Source of the DNA: an uncultured Clostridia bacterium
GTDB lineage: Bacteria > Bacillota > Clostridia > Oscillospirales > Acutalibacteraceae
DNA: 5,344 bases
Reading direction: 5' to 3'
NCBI GenBank assembly: GCA_947174455.1
Contig: CAMWIZ010000083.1
Location: forward strand, 1-5,344
Shown here: positions 1-5,207 of the stretch, one piece after another
Position numbering within the stretch: the stretch's first letter is position 1
Layout of the letters: every line of letters begins with the position of its first letter
The notes under the pieces: model-generated
What the model saw: only the letters and a program-made list of their open reading frames with translations
Told to the model about the DNA's origin: nothing
The model's database searches: none
Made by a program: the position numbers and the translations under genes

Positions 1-65
1 GTAATGGTCTTTTACAATCGTCGGCTCTTAATAAGTAGTTTTCGAAGAAAAAAGTTTAAATTACA

Positions 66-94
66 TTGACAAACAGGTTCAAATCAGGTATAAT
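66..94 (+). promoter_or_regulatory. Consensus sigma-A-type promoter of the tetR-hydrolase operon
   Basis: A perfect -35 box TTGACA (66-71) and a perfect -10 box TATAAT (89-94) are separated by 17 bases. An A/T-rich stretch (about 45-65) precedes it and could act as an UP element. The expected transcription start is near 101, inside the first palindromic operator. Because the promoter is full consensus, repression by a bound regulator is the likely mode of control. Confidence 0.92.
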
Positions 95-125
95 CTCAGT
101 GACCGCATGGTCACTGAGATTATAC
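88..125. promoter_or_regulatory. Operator 1: perfect 17-bp inverted repeat over the -10 box
   Basis: Arms at 88-104 and 109-125 are perfect inverse complements around a 4-base centre (GCAT). The inner core is TGACC-GCAT-GGTCA (100-113), the same half-sites as operator 2 at 134-147. The left arm contains the -10 box, so a bound dimer would block RNA polymerase. TetR-family repressors commonly bind such dyads at their own promoter, and the adjacent tetR gene is the obvious candidate. The arms are longer than a single TetR dimer site usually needs. Confidence 0.85.
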
Positions 126-130
126 AAAGA

Positions 131-150
131 AAATGACCATATGGTCATTT
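131..150. promoter_or_regulatory. Operator 2: perfect 20-bp palindrome next to the tetR ribosome binding site
   Basis: The 20 bases are a perfect palindrome with core TGACC-ATAT-GGTCA (134-147), matching the half-sites of operator 1. The two centres lie 34 bp apart, a little over three helical turns. The right edge abuts the ribosome binding site AAAGGAG (151-157). It probably binds the same TetR protein as operator 1. In the mRNA it could also fold into a short hairpin just before the ribosome binding site. Confidence 0.82.
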
Positions 151-163
151 AAAGGAGCTTATA

Positions 164-790
164 ATGCCAACATCTTTATTTTTGGGATTAAACAGTCAAA
201 AACAGCAAAATATTCTTACGGCAGGAATTTCTGAATTTGCCGACTACGGCTATGAAAATAGTTCTACAAATCGGATTGTTAAAAAAGCCGGTATCAGTAA
301 AGGAAGTTTATTCAAATATTTTTCAACTAAAGAGGACTTCTATTTTTATGTTCTTGATGAAGTTACATCTGAGCTTATTTCCAACATAGAGGAAAAAATA
401 AATACCCTCTCACCTGATTTGTTTCAACGAATAATCGAATATTCCGTTTTGGAATTTTCGTGGTATATTTTGTATCCGGAAAAATCAAAAATAATAGTTA
501 AAGCCTTTACCAAAAGCGACACCGATATTTACAGGAAAACCGTATTAAAATATGGCAATAGGGAGCAAGACATATATTATTATTTTTTACAGGACATTGA
601 TACATCTAGATTCCAATGGGACAGACAGAAAATTATTTACATGTTAAAATGGATTCTTAAAGGCTTTAATGAAGACTTTTTAATACAAATACAAAAGAAA
701 CAGGAGATTGATTTTAGAGAAACAGAAAAAGAGTATGTAAAGAAATTGTCAGAATATATGGAAATACTAAAGGTAGGAATTATAAAATAG
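164..790 (+). CDS. TetR/AcrR-family transcriptional repressor
   Basis: This is a 208-residue regulator, a normal TetR-family length. The N-terminal DNA-binding domain is clear: helix 1 at about residues 13-28, then the helix-turn-helix at about 33-53, with the signature AGISKGSLFKYF followed by STKED. The C-terminal part (about 65-208) is rich in aromatic and charged residues and is the expected ligand-binding and dimerisation domain; I cannot name its ligand. The start is set by AAAGGAG at 151-157, six bases before the ATG. It is the first gene of an operon with the hydrolase. Its stop codon overlaps the hydrolase ribosome binding site, which suggests coupled translation. Two palindromes at its promoter imply autorepression, relieved by a small molecule. 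The gene is visibly more AT-rich than the nifS, nifU and metY genes in this window. Confidence 0.93.
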   Translation: MPTSLFLGLNSQKQQNILTAGISEFADYGYENSSTNRIVKKAGISKGSLFKYFSTKEDFYFYVLDEVTSELISNIEEKINTLSPDLFQRIIEYSVLEFSWYILYPEKSKIIVKAFTKSDTDIYRKTVLKYGNREQDIYYYFLQDIDTSRFQWDRQKIIYMLKWILKGFNEDFLIQIQKKQEIDFRETEKEYVKKLSEYMEILKVGIIK

Positions 791-800
791 GAGGTACATT

Positions 801-1607
801 ATGTTTTATCATGCTCATAACGGAAGTGTTCGTGTAGGAAATTCCGAAATGGATTACATATCTTTTGGAAATGGAAATAAAAATCTTATTATGCTACCCG
901 GATTGGGAGATGGACTGTCTACGGTAAAAGGAATGGCTTTTGTTTTTTCAATAATGTACAAAGTATACGCTAAAGAATTTACAGTATATGTTTTCAGTCG
1001 AAAAAATCATATGCAGGAAGGATATTCTACAAGGGAAATGGCAAAGGACAACGCAGAAGCTATGAGTATTCTCGGTATCTCAAAATCAGATATTTTAGGC
1101 ATATCTCAGGGTGGTATGATAGCTCAATATCTGGCGATTGATTATCCTAATTTAGTCAATAAACTTATATTGTCCGTAACAAGTTCAAAACCAAACGAAA
1201 TAGTAGAAAAAGTTGTTGGTGATTGGATTGAAATGGCAATGCAAGAGGATTATAAGAACTTAATGATTGACACAGCAGAAAAATCTTATTTAGAAAGATA
1301 CTTAAAAAAATACCGACTGCTTTATCCTTTACTTGGAAAAGTGGGAAAACCAAAAAGCTTTAAGCGTTTTCTCATACAGGCGACTTCGTGTATAAGTCAT
1401 AATGCACATGATGAATTAAATAAAATAATATGCCCTACTTTAGTTATAGGAGGGGAATGCGATAAGATTGTAGGAACTACTTCTGCTTCTGCTATAGCTG
1501 ATAAAATCAATGAAAGCGAATTGTTTATTTATAAAGGTCTTGGTCATGCAGCATATGAAGAAGCAAAAGATTTTAATGAGCGAGTTTTAAGTTTTCTAAT
1601 GCAATAA
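801..1607 (+). CDS. Alpha/beta-fold hydrolase
   Basis: This is a 268-residue alpha/beta hydrolase with no signal peptide, so probably cytoplasmic. The likely catalytic triad is Ser102 in the nucleophile elbow GISQGG (100-105), Asp221 in GGECDKIVG, and His249 in GLGHAAYEE. The segment LPGLGDG (32-38) sits where the oxyanion-hole loop is expected, and a helical cap lies at about 130-205. An AGGAGGT site at 789-795 overlaps the tetR stop codon and is five bases from the ATG. The family covers esterases, lactonases and C-C hydrolases, and the sequence does not reveal the substrate. Co-transcription with a TetR repressor suggests it acts on the inducing compound or a related one. No intrinsic terminator follows directly; the next is at 1961-1996. 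The last codons overlap the end of the nifS remnant on the other strand. Confidence 0.9.
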   Translation: MFYHAHNGSVRVGNSEMDYISFGNGNKNLIMLPGLGDGLSTVKGMAFVFSIMYKVYAKEFTVYVFSRKNHMQEGYSTREMAKDNAEAMSILGISKSDILGISQGGMIAQYLAIDYPNLVNKLILSVTSSKPNEIVEKVVGDWIEMAMQEDYKNLMIDTAEKSYLERYLKKYRLLYPLLGKVGKPKSFKRFLIQATSCISHNAHDELNKIICPTLVIGGECDKIVGTTSASAIADKINESELFIYKGLGHAAYEEAKDFNERVLSFLMQ

Positions 1608-1796
1608 TGTCATTGGAGGGTAGTTTAAGACTGCTGTAAATTTTTCCCTTGCATCCAGAAATGCTTCAGCGGATTTTTGACCGAGTGAGTAAAGTGACGA
1701 CGGATTCCCATATTCTTCATAAATATACGGAGGCATGGCATCAACAGCCGCTTTGCTCATTTTTGTTGCAGTCGCATTATCCGCATAGACTTTCAT
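1596..1796 (-). pseudogene. Truncated and frameshifted second copy of the nifS 5' end
   Basis: The ORF has 66 codons. Its first 51 residues match the intact NifS at 43 positions by eye, including YADN, KMSKAAVDAM and YGNPSSLYSLGQKSAEA. The conserved DNAATT near the start of cysteine desulfurases has become DNATAT. After about residue 53 a one-base shift disrupts the frame; in another frame the similarity resumes as L-x-LPS (matching NLNCLPSE) and then stops at the hydrolase stop codon. The PLP lysine, catalytic cysteine and about 330 C-terminal residues are absent, so it cannot be an active desulfurase. A good AGGAGA site (1802-1807) still precedes the ATG, so a short peptide might be made. 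It is best read as a decaying duplicate cut by the arrival or rearrangement of the tetR-hydrolase cassette. Confidence 0.88.
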
Positions 1797-1895
1797 AATT
1801 ATCTCCTGTTCTTATTTTATATTATTTTACCTATAAAATCAGTAGCTCTTATCCGTGTATTTATAAGGATACTCTGTTAAAAAGTATCTGCCTAA
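1797..1895 (-). repeat. Diverged duplicate of the nifS upstream control region
   Basis: Similarity to the intact nifS copy continues upstream of the remnant's start codon. The segment 1830-1846 (CCTATAAAATCAGTAGC) matches the nifS operator-like palindrome at 3591-3607 in 14 of 17 bases. The stretch 1867-1895 matches the hairpin region 3628-3656 in 19 of 29 bases by eye. A weaker 7-bp stem (GGATACT with AGTATCT) is still possible here. The duplication therefore carried the promoter region as well as the first codons. No gene lies between 1797 and 2016; apart from this repeat and the terminator I see nothing else there. Confidence 0.7.
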
Positions 1896-1960
1896 TATGT
1901 TTTATTAAATTACATTATTTCTTTTCTAAACGATGGGTAAAATCTTAAATAAAACACTAT

Positions 1961-1996
1961 AAAAACAGCGATGCCTATTAAAGCATCGCTGTTTTT
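1961..1996. terminator. Bidirectional rho-independent terminator after nifU
   Basis: A perfect 14-bp stem (1961-1974 with 1983-1996) surrounds an 8-base loop. The GC-rich core is ACAGCGATGC, and a run of T follows the stem on both strands. Leftward it ends nifS-nifU, 20 bases after the nifU stop. Rightward it is the first intrinsic terminator that transcripts from the hydrolase gene would meet. Confidence 0.93.
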
Positions 1997-2016
1997 ACTG
2001 CCGATTTATCAAAAAT

Positions 2017-2394
2017 TTATTCTGTACCCTTTTTATCATAATAGTCATTTATAGCCGCTCTGATAGCTTCCTCTGCAAGCACTGAGCAATGCAACTTATG
2101 CTGAGGAAGTCCGTCAAGTGCTTCGGCAACTGCCTTGTTTGTCAGTTTCAATGCCTCTTTCAGAGGCTTTCCCTTTACCAGCTCTGTTGCCATTGATGAA
2201 GATGCTATCGCAGAACCACAACCGAATGTTTCAAACTTTACGTCATCTATTATTTCATCTTTAACCTTGATATAGATACGCATTATGTCACCGCACTTTG
2301 CGTTGCCTACTTCACCTATTCCGTCTGCATCTTCAATCGTGCCTACATTTCTTGGGTTTGTAAAGTGATCCATTACCTTTTCACTGTATAACAT
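2017..2394 (-). CDS. nifU: Fe-S cluster assembly scaffold protein, NifU/IscU type
   Basis: This 125-residue protein is the scaffold on which NifS-derived sulfur and iron are built into Fe-S clusters before transfer to target proteins. The three ligand cysteines are Cys34 (NAKCGD), Cys59 (FGCGSAIASSS) and Cys103 (KLHCSVLAEEAI); Asp36 is the conserved aspartate of CGD. It is a single IscU-like domain, without the [2Fe-2S] and C-terminal domains of nitrogen-fixation NifU. It has LPQHKLHC where IscU has the HscA-binding LPPVK, consistent with systems that lack the dedicated HscA/HscB chaperones. I chose the ATG at 2394: the protein then begins MLYSEKVMDHF, as the family does, with AGGAGGG (2406-2412) upstream. 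A longer reading from a GTG at 2421 would bury that site. The first 14 bases overlap the end of nifS, implying translational coupling. Confidence 0.95.
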   Translation of the reverse strand: MLYSEKVMDHFTNPRNVGTIEDADGIGEVGNAKCGDIMRIYIKVKDEIIDDVKFETFGCGSAIASSSMATELVKGKPLKEALKLTNKAVAEALDGLPQHKLHCSVLAEEAIRAAINDYYDKKGTE

Positions 2395-3571
2395 AGCTTT
2401 TCTTTCCCTCCTGCAAATCACTCCATATTGGCGACATACTCCTTAGATATTCTACTACCTTGGGCACTTCTTTTATTATATAATCTACTTCTTCATCTGT
2501 ATTATATTCCGACAAGGTAAGTCTAAGCGAGCCATGTGCTATTTCGTGCGGTCTGCCGATAGCCAACAGAACATGACTTGGGTCAAGTGAACCTGACGTA
2601 CACGCAGAACCTGATGAACCGCTTATCCCCTTTGCGTCAAGCAAAAGCAGAAGCGATTCTCCTTCTATTCCTTCAAAGCAAATATTAACGTTTCCGGGCA
2701 ATCGGCTTGTTCTGTCACCGTTAAGAATCGAATGAGAAACAGAAAGCAATCCGTCGATGAGCCTTTCACGCATTTTCAAAATCCTTGCTGTATTTTGTTC
2801 AATATTTTTGCATGACTCATCAAAAGCCACAGATGCCGCAACAATTCCTGCAACGTTTTCTGTACCGCCACGCTTTCCTCTTTCCTGTGCCCCTCCCTCA
2901 ATAAGATTGGAGAGTGCAACACCTTTACGGACATACAGAACACCAACACCCTTAGGTCCATGAAATTTATGTGCAGACATCGACAGCATATCAACATTAT
3001 CACGCTTCACATCCACACCTATATGACCTGCTGCCTGCACAGCATCAGTGTGAAATGTTACCTTCTGTTCCCTGCATACCTCGCCAATCTCGGCAATGGG
3101 CTGTATAGTTCCTATTTCGTTGTTTGCATACATAACAGTAACAAGACAGGTTTCGGGACGTATTGCACTTTTCACCTGCTCGGATGTAATAATTCCGTTT
3201 TCATGCACATCAAGCAATGTAATTTCAAAACCCTCTTCTTCAAGCTTTTTCAGGGTATGCAGTACCGCATGATGCTCAAAAGCCGTTGAAATAATATGAT
3301 TTTTTCCTTTCTTTTCTCCTGCCAAAGCTGCCGAACGTACTGCCTGATTGTCAGCCTCGCTGCCGCCTGATGTGAAATAAATCTCGCTCGGCAGACAATT
3401 TAAATTTACTGCAATCCTCTCTCTTGCACCTTGAAGTGCTTCGGCTGATTTCTGCCCAAGTGAATAAAGCGATGACGGATTTCCGTATAATTCATAAAGA
3501 TACGGAAGCATAGCATCAACAGCAGCCTTGCTCATTTTTGTTGTAGCCGCATTATCCGCATAGACTTTCAT
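2381..3571 (-). CDS. nifS: Cysteine desulfurase, NifS/IscS type
   Basis: This PLP enzyme converts L-cysteine to alanine and leaves a persulfide sulfur for the NifU scaffold. Taken from the ATG at 3571 it has 396 residues, typical for the family. Visible landmarks are YADNAATT near the N-terminus, the GGSEADN cofactor motif (69-75), His100 in EHHA, Asp176 and Gln179 in HTDAVQ, the PLP lysine Lys202 in SAHKFHGPKG, and the catalytic Cys324 in GSSGSACTSGSLDPSHVL. The long active-site loop makes it a group I (NifS/IscS) enzyme rather than SufS. An upstream GTG at 3580 would add three residues. The ATG is preferred because AGGTGA (3577-3582) lies five bases before it and because the duplicated remnant at 1796 starts at the matching ATG. 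It runs into nifU with a 14-base overlap. A palindromic operator-like site lies 20 bases upstream. Confidence 0.96.
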   Translation of the reverse strand: MKVYADNAATTKMSKAAVDAMLPYLYELYGNPSSLYSLGQKSAEALQGARERIAVNLNCLPSEIYFTSGGSEADNQAVRSAALAGEKKGKNHIISTAFEHHAVLHTLKKLEEEGFEITLLDVHENGIITSEQVKSAIRPETCLVTVMYANNEIGTIQPIAEIGEVCREQKVTFHTDAVQAAGHIGVDVKRDNVDMLSMSAHKFHGPKGVGVLYVRKGVALSNLIEGGAQERGKRGGTENVAGIVAASVAFDESCKNIEQNTARILKMRERLIDGLLSVSHSILNGDRTSRLPGNVNICFEGIEGESLLLLLDAKGISGSSGSACTSGSLDPSHVLLAIGRPHEIAHGSLRLTLSEYNTDEEVDYIIKEVPKVVEYLRSMSPIWSDLQEGKKSYVIQ

Positions 3572-3590
3572 AATTTTCACCTATCCTTTT

Positions 3591-3607
3591 CCTACAAAAT
3601 TAGTAGG
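3591..3607. promoter_or_regulatory. Palindromic operator-like site in front of nifS
   Basis: The 17 bases CCTACAAAATTAGTAGG form a dyad of pattern CCTAC-n-AA-n-TT-n-GTAGG, with perfect 5-bp arms. It sits 20 bases upstream of the nifS ATG and next to the candidate transcription start. The duplicated nifS remnant keeps a 14/17 copy at the corresponding place (1830-1846). Fe-S assembly operons in Firmicutes are commonly controlled by Rrf2-family regulators such as IscR, and such a protein is the likeliest binder. That is an inference; no Rrf2 gene is in the window. Confidence 0.6.
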
Positions 3608-3614
3608 TTTTGTA

Positions 3615-3644
3615 TTCATATGTATGCGGACACTTGAATTACAA
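3615..3644 (-). promoter_or_regulatory. Candidate nifS-nifU promoter (weak match)
   Basis: On the minus strand TTGTAA (3644-3639) and TATGAA (3620-3615) are 18 bases apart, each matching the sigma-A consensus at four of six positions. The implied start near 3608 would lie right beside the palindrome at 3591-3607, a sensible arrangement for repression. The -35 box would sit in the loop region of the hairpin at 3623-3655. The match is weak, and the pair could also be read from metY. Confidence 0.3.
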
Positions 3645-3655
3645 GTATCCGCATA
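3623..3655 (-). other. Strong hairpin between metY and nifS
   Basis: Arms 3623-3636 (TATGCGGACACTTG) and 3642-3655 (CAAGTATCCGCATA) pair over 14 bp around a 5-base loop. In the leftward RNA the single mismatch becomes a G-U pair, so the structure fits minus-strand transcription best. No U-tract follows, so it is not a standard intrinsic terminator for metY. It may be a weak terminator, an mRNA 3'-end stabiliser or processing site, or a DNA dyad bound by a protein. A decayed relative occurs upstream of the nifS remnant (about 1865-1895). Confidence 0.6.
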
Positions 3656-3720
3656 GTGTTTCTAATAGCAACACAGATCATCAACAAGTTGAAGTGCTGC
3701 CCAGAAAAAATTTTAAGTAA

Positions 3721-5016
3721 TCACTTATTTGCAACAGCGTCAAAAGCTTGGCTTAAATCCTCTAAAATATCATCAATATGTTCTGTGCCGATTGACAAAC
3801 GAATTGTATTAGGCTTTATTCCCTGCTCAAGCAATTCCTCCTCGGTAAGCTGTGCGTGTGTAGTTGATGCCGGGTGAATTACAAGCGACTTAACATCTGC
3901 AACATTCGCAAGCAAAGAGAAAATCTGCAGATTGTCGATAAACTCCTGAGCATCTTTTGCATCACCCTTAATATTGAAGGTGAAAATAGATGCACCGCCA
4001 TTCGGGAAATACTGTTTGTACAACTTGTTGTGGGGGTGATTTGGCAATGATGGGTGGTTTACCGACTCAACCTGTGGGTGATTTGACAGGAATTCAACTA
4101 CCTTGAGTGCGTTCTCAACATGACGCTCTACCCGAAGTGAAAGCGTTTCCAAACCTTGCAAAAACAGAAAAGCATGAAGCGGAGCAAGAGTTGCACCTGT
4201 ATCACGGAGCAGAATGGCTCTAATCTTAGTGACAAAAGCCGCCGAACCTGCCGCCTTTGTGAAGCTTACACCGTGGTAGCTTGGATTTGGCTCAACTATT
4301 GACGGGAACTTTCCGCTTGCCTCCCAATCAAACTTACCGCTTTCAATAATAACACCGCCGATTGCAGTACCGTGACCACCGATAAATTTTGTTGCTGAAT
4401 GAACCACAATATCAGCACCGTACTCAAACGGACGTACAAGATAAGGTGTTGCAAAAGTTGAATCCACCACAAGCGGAATCTTATTTTTATGTGCAATATC
4501 CGCAACACTTTGAATATCTATAAGGGTTGCATTTGGGTTGCCTATTGTTTCAATAAAAACAGCCTTTGTGTTTTCATCTATCGCATTTTCAAAAGCACCC
4601 TCATCGTCAGCATCTACAAAGGTGGTTTTAATGCCGTACTCAGGCAATGTATGTGCAAGAAGATTGTATGTACCTCCGTAAATAGTTTTTGCGGCAACAA
4701 TGTTATCGCCGGCCTTTGCCAAGTTAATAATTGTATAGAAGATTGCAGCCGCACCCGATGCTACTGCAAGTGCAGCCGAGCCGCCCTCAAGTGCTGCGAT
4801 TCTCTGCTCAAAGGCGTCGTTTGTCGAGTTTGTAAGTCTGCCGTATATATTGCCTGCATCTGTGAGTGCAAAACGTGCGGCAGCATGGGCAGAATTCTTA
4901 AATACATATGATGTTGTCTGATAAATCGGGACTGCTCTTGCATCTGTAGCCGGGTCGGGGTTTTCCTGACCTGCGTGAAGCTGAATTGTTTCAAATCTAT
5001 ATTTTTTATTGCTCAT
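3721..5016 (-). CDS. metY: O-acetylhomoserine sulfhydrylase (aminocarboxypropyltransferase), MetY type
   Basis: This 431-residue PLP enzyme of the Cys/Met-metabolism family joins O-acetylhomoserine with sulfide to give homocysteine. Many relatives are also annotated as having cysteine-synthase activity on O-acetylserine. The N-terminus (RFETIQLHAGQ) and the length are typical of the MetY branch rather than the shorter (about 380-400 residue) MetB/MetC enzymes. Visible residues are Tyr58 and Arg60 in IYGRLTNST, Tyr113 in KTIYGGTYNL (stacks on PLP), Asp185 in VVDSTFATP, and the PLP lysine Lys210 in VHSATKFIGGHGT. The C-terminus has the usual VIHPASTTHAQL and RLSIGTEH. GAGGT (5025-5029) lies eight bases before the ATG, but site and ATG are both buried in a leader stem (5013-5080), so translation is likely regulated. 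It lies upstream of nifS in the same direction, 149 bases away, and fits a sulfur-supply neighbourhood. Confidence 0.95.
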   Translation of the reverse strand: MSNKKYRFETIQLHAGQENPDPATDARAVPIYQTTSYVFKNSAHAAARFALTDAGNIYGRLTNSTNDAFEQRIAALEGGSAALAVASGAAAIFYTIINLAKAGDNIVAAKTIYGGTYNLLAHTLPEYGIKTTFVDADDEGAFENAIDENTKAVFIETIGNPNATLIDIQSVADIAHKNKIPLVVDSTFATPYLVRPFEYGADIVVHSATKFIGGHGTAIGGVIIESGKFDWEASGKFPSIVEPNPSYHGVSFTKAAGSAAFVTKIRAILLRDTGATLAPLHAFLFLQGLETLSLRVERHVENALKVVEFLSNHPQVESVNHPSLPNHPHNKLYKQYFPNGGASIFTFNIKGDAKDAQEFIDNLQIFSLLANVADVKSLVIHPASTTHAQLTEEELLEQGIKPNTIRLSIGTEHIDDILEDLSQAFDAVANK

Positions 5017-5080
5017 TGTAAGTTACCTCATTTCATAATTTTAAGTATTTTTATATTCCGGTTCGGGTTACTTACAATGA
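5013..5080 (-). promoter_or_regulatory. Stem that sequesters the metY ribosome binding site and start codon
   Basis: In the leftward RNA, 5080-5066 (UCAUUGUAAGUAACC) pairs with 5027-5013 (GGUAACUUACAAUGA) at 14 of 15 positions, with a single A-A mismatch. The 3' arm contains most of the ribosome binding site, the whole spacer and the AUG of metY, so the folded form should shut off translation. The enclosed loop (5065-5028) is A/U-rich apart from a tiny CCG-AAC-CGG hairpin. The 5' arm is the tail of a leader ORF containing two cysteine codons. This is probably a translational switch rather than a DNA operator, because the pairing ends almost exactly at the start codon. Confidence 0.7.
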
Positions 5081-5136
5081 CACATTCGCCCGTTTCTAAA
5101 ATTCATTCTAAGGATTTTTAATGTATGATAAAACAC
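5068..5136 (-). CDS. Candidate cysteine-rich leader peptide of metY
   Basis: This is a 22-codon ORF with a GTG start at 5136 and GGTGA (5147-5143) six bases upstream. It ends in RMCHCK and then TAA (5070-5068), 51 bases before the metY start. Internal ATG codons at 5106 and 5085 would give 12- or 5-residue versions with the same Cys-His-Cys-Lys tail, but I see no good ribosome binding site for them. The two TGT codons (5082-5080 and 5076-5074) lie at the beginning of the 5' arm of the stem that hides the metY start. A ribosome slowed there by lack of charged Cys-tRNA would keep the stem open. The ORF is short and could occur by chance; its position and codon content make it worth listing. Confidence 0.45.
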   Translation of the reverse strand: MFYHTLKILRMNFRNGRMCHCK

Positions 5137-5145
5137 AATATATCA
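5126..5145 (-). other. Small leader hairpin covering the leader-ORF ribosome binding site
   Basis: UGAUA (5145-5141) can pair with UAUCA (5130-5126) around a 10-base loop, with a possible extra G-U pair. It overlaps GGTGA (5147-5143), the ribosome binding site proposed for the leader peptide, and its GTG start lies in the loop. The stem is short, so it counts only as a possible element of the larger leader fold. Confidence 0.3.
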
Positions 5146-5157
5146 CCGCTTTCAACT

Positions 5158-5207
5158 TAGGAAATTGAAGTGCTGATTTTGTCAATACGCAAAGCACATA
5201 TTTCCTA
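5158..5207 (-). ncRNA. Structured 5' part of the metY leader, unidentified
   Basis: In the leftward RNA, UAGGAAAU (5207-5200) pairs perfectly with AUUUCCUA (5165-5158). After an asymmetric internal loop (AU opposite UUCA), GUGCU (5197-5193) pairs with AGCAC (5174-5170). A competing stem UUCAA/UUGAA (5169-5165 with 5155-5151) would trap the 3' arm in its loop, so two folds are possible. I do not see the conserved cores of the SAM-I, T-box or cobalamin elements that often precede sulfur genes. It may be an uncharacterised ligand-sensing or attenuation element, or simply leader structure. Confidence 0.4.

Noticed and set aside
1165..1353. Leftward 62-codon ORF inside the hydrolase gene
   Set aside because: It is antisense to a clear alpha/beta hydrolase, with no start signals; its hydrophobic look is a by-product of AT-rich antisense reading.
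2395..2421. Longer nifU reading from a GTG at 2421
   Set aside because: It would add nine residues (MICRRERKA) that simply read through the AGGAGGG ribosome binding site; the family begins at MLYSEKVMDHF, so the ATG at 2394 is the start.
2757..3289. Rightward ORFs of 68 and 109 codons, and a leftward 75-codon ORF, within nifS
   Set aside because: All are shadows of the well-supported nifS reading frame, with no ribosome binding site or recognisable protein features.
3689..3699. An 11-base match (TTGAAGTGCTG) at 3689-3699 and 5165-5175, on either side of metY
   Set aside because: Considered as a possible target-site duplication or shared regulatory site. It is short, the flanks do not match, and 11 bases can recur by chance in 5 kb.
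3656..3877. Rightward 73-codon ORF at the end of metY
   Set aside because: Most of it is antisense to the metY C-terminus, and it has no convincing ribosome binding site.
4296..4994. ORFs of 70, 140 and 77 codons inside metY
   Set aside because: These are out-of-frame shadows. The 140-codon one looks cysteine-rich only because Ala and Gly codons of metY are read on the other strand.
5182..5187. Second metY promoter with TTGACA inside the leader (about 5186-5181)
   Set aside because: There is no acceptable -10 box 16-18 bases downstream, so the TTGACA is probably incidental.
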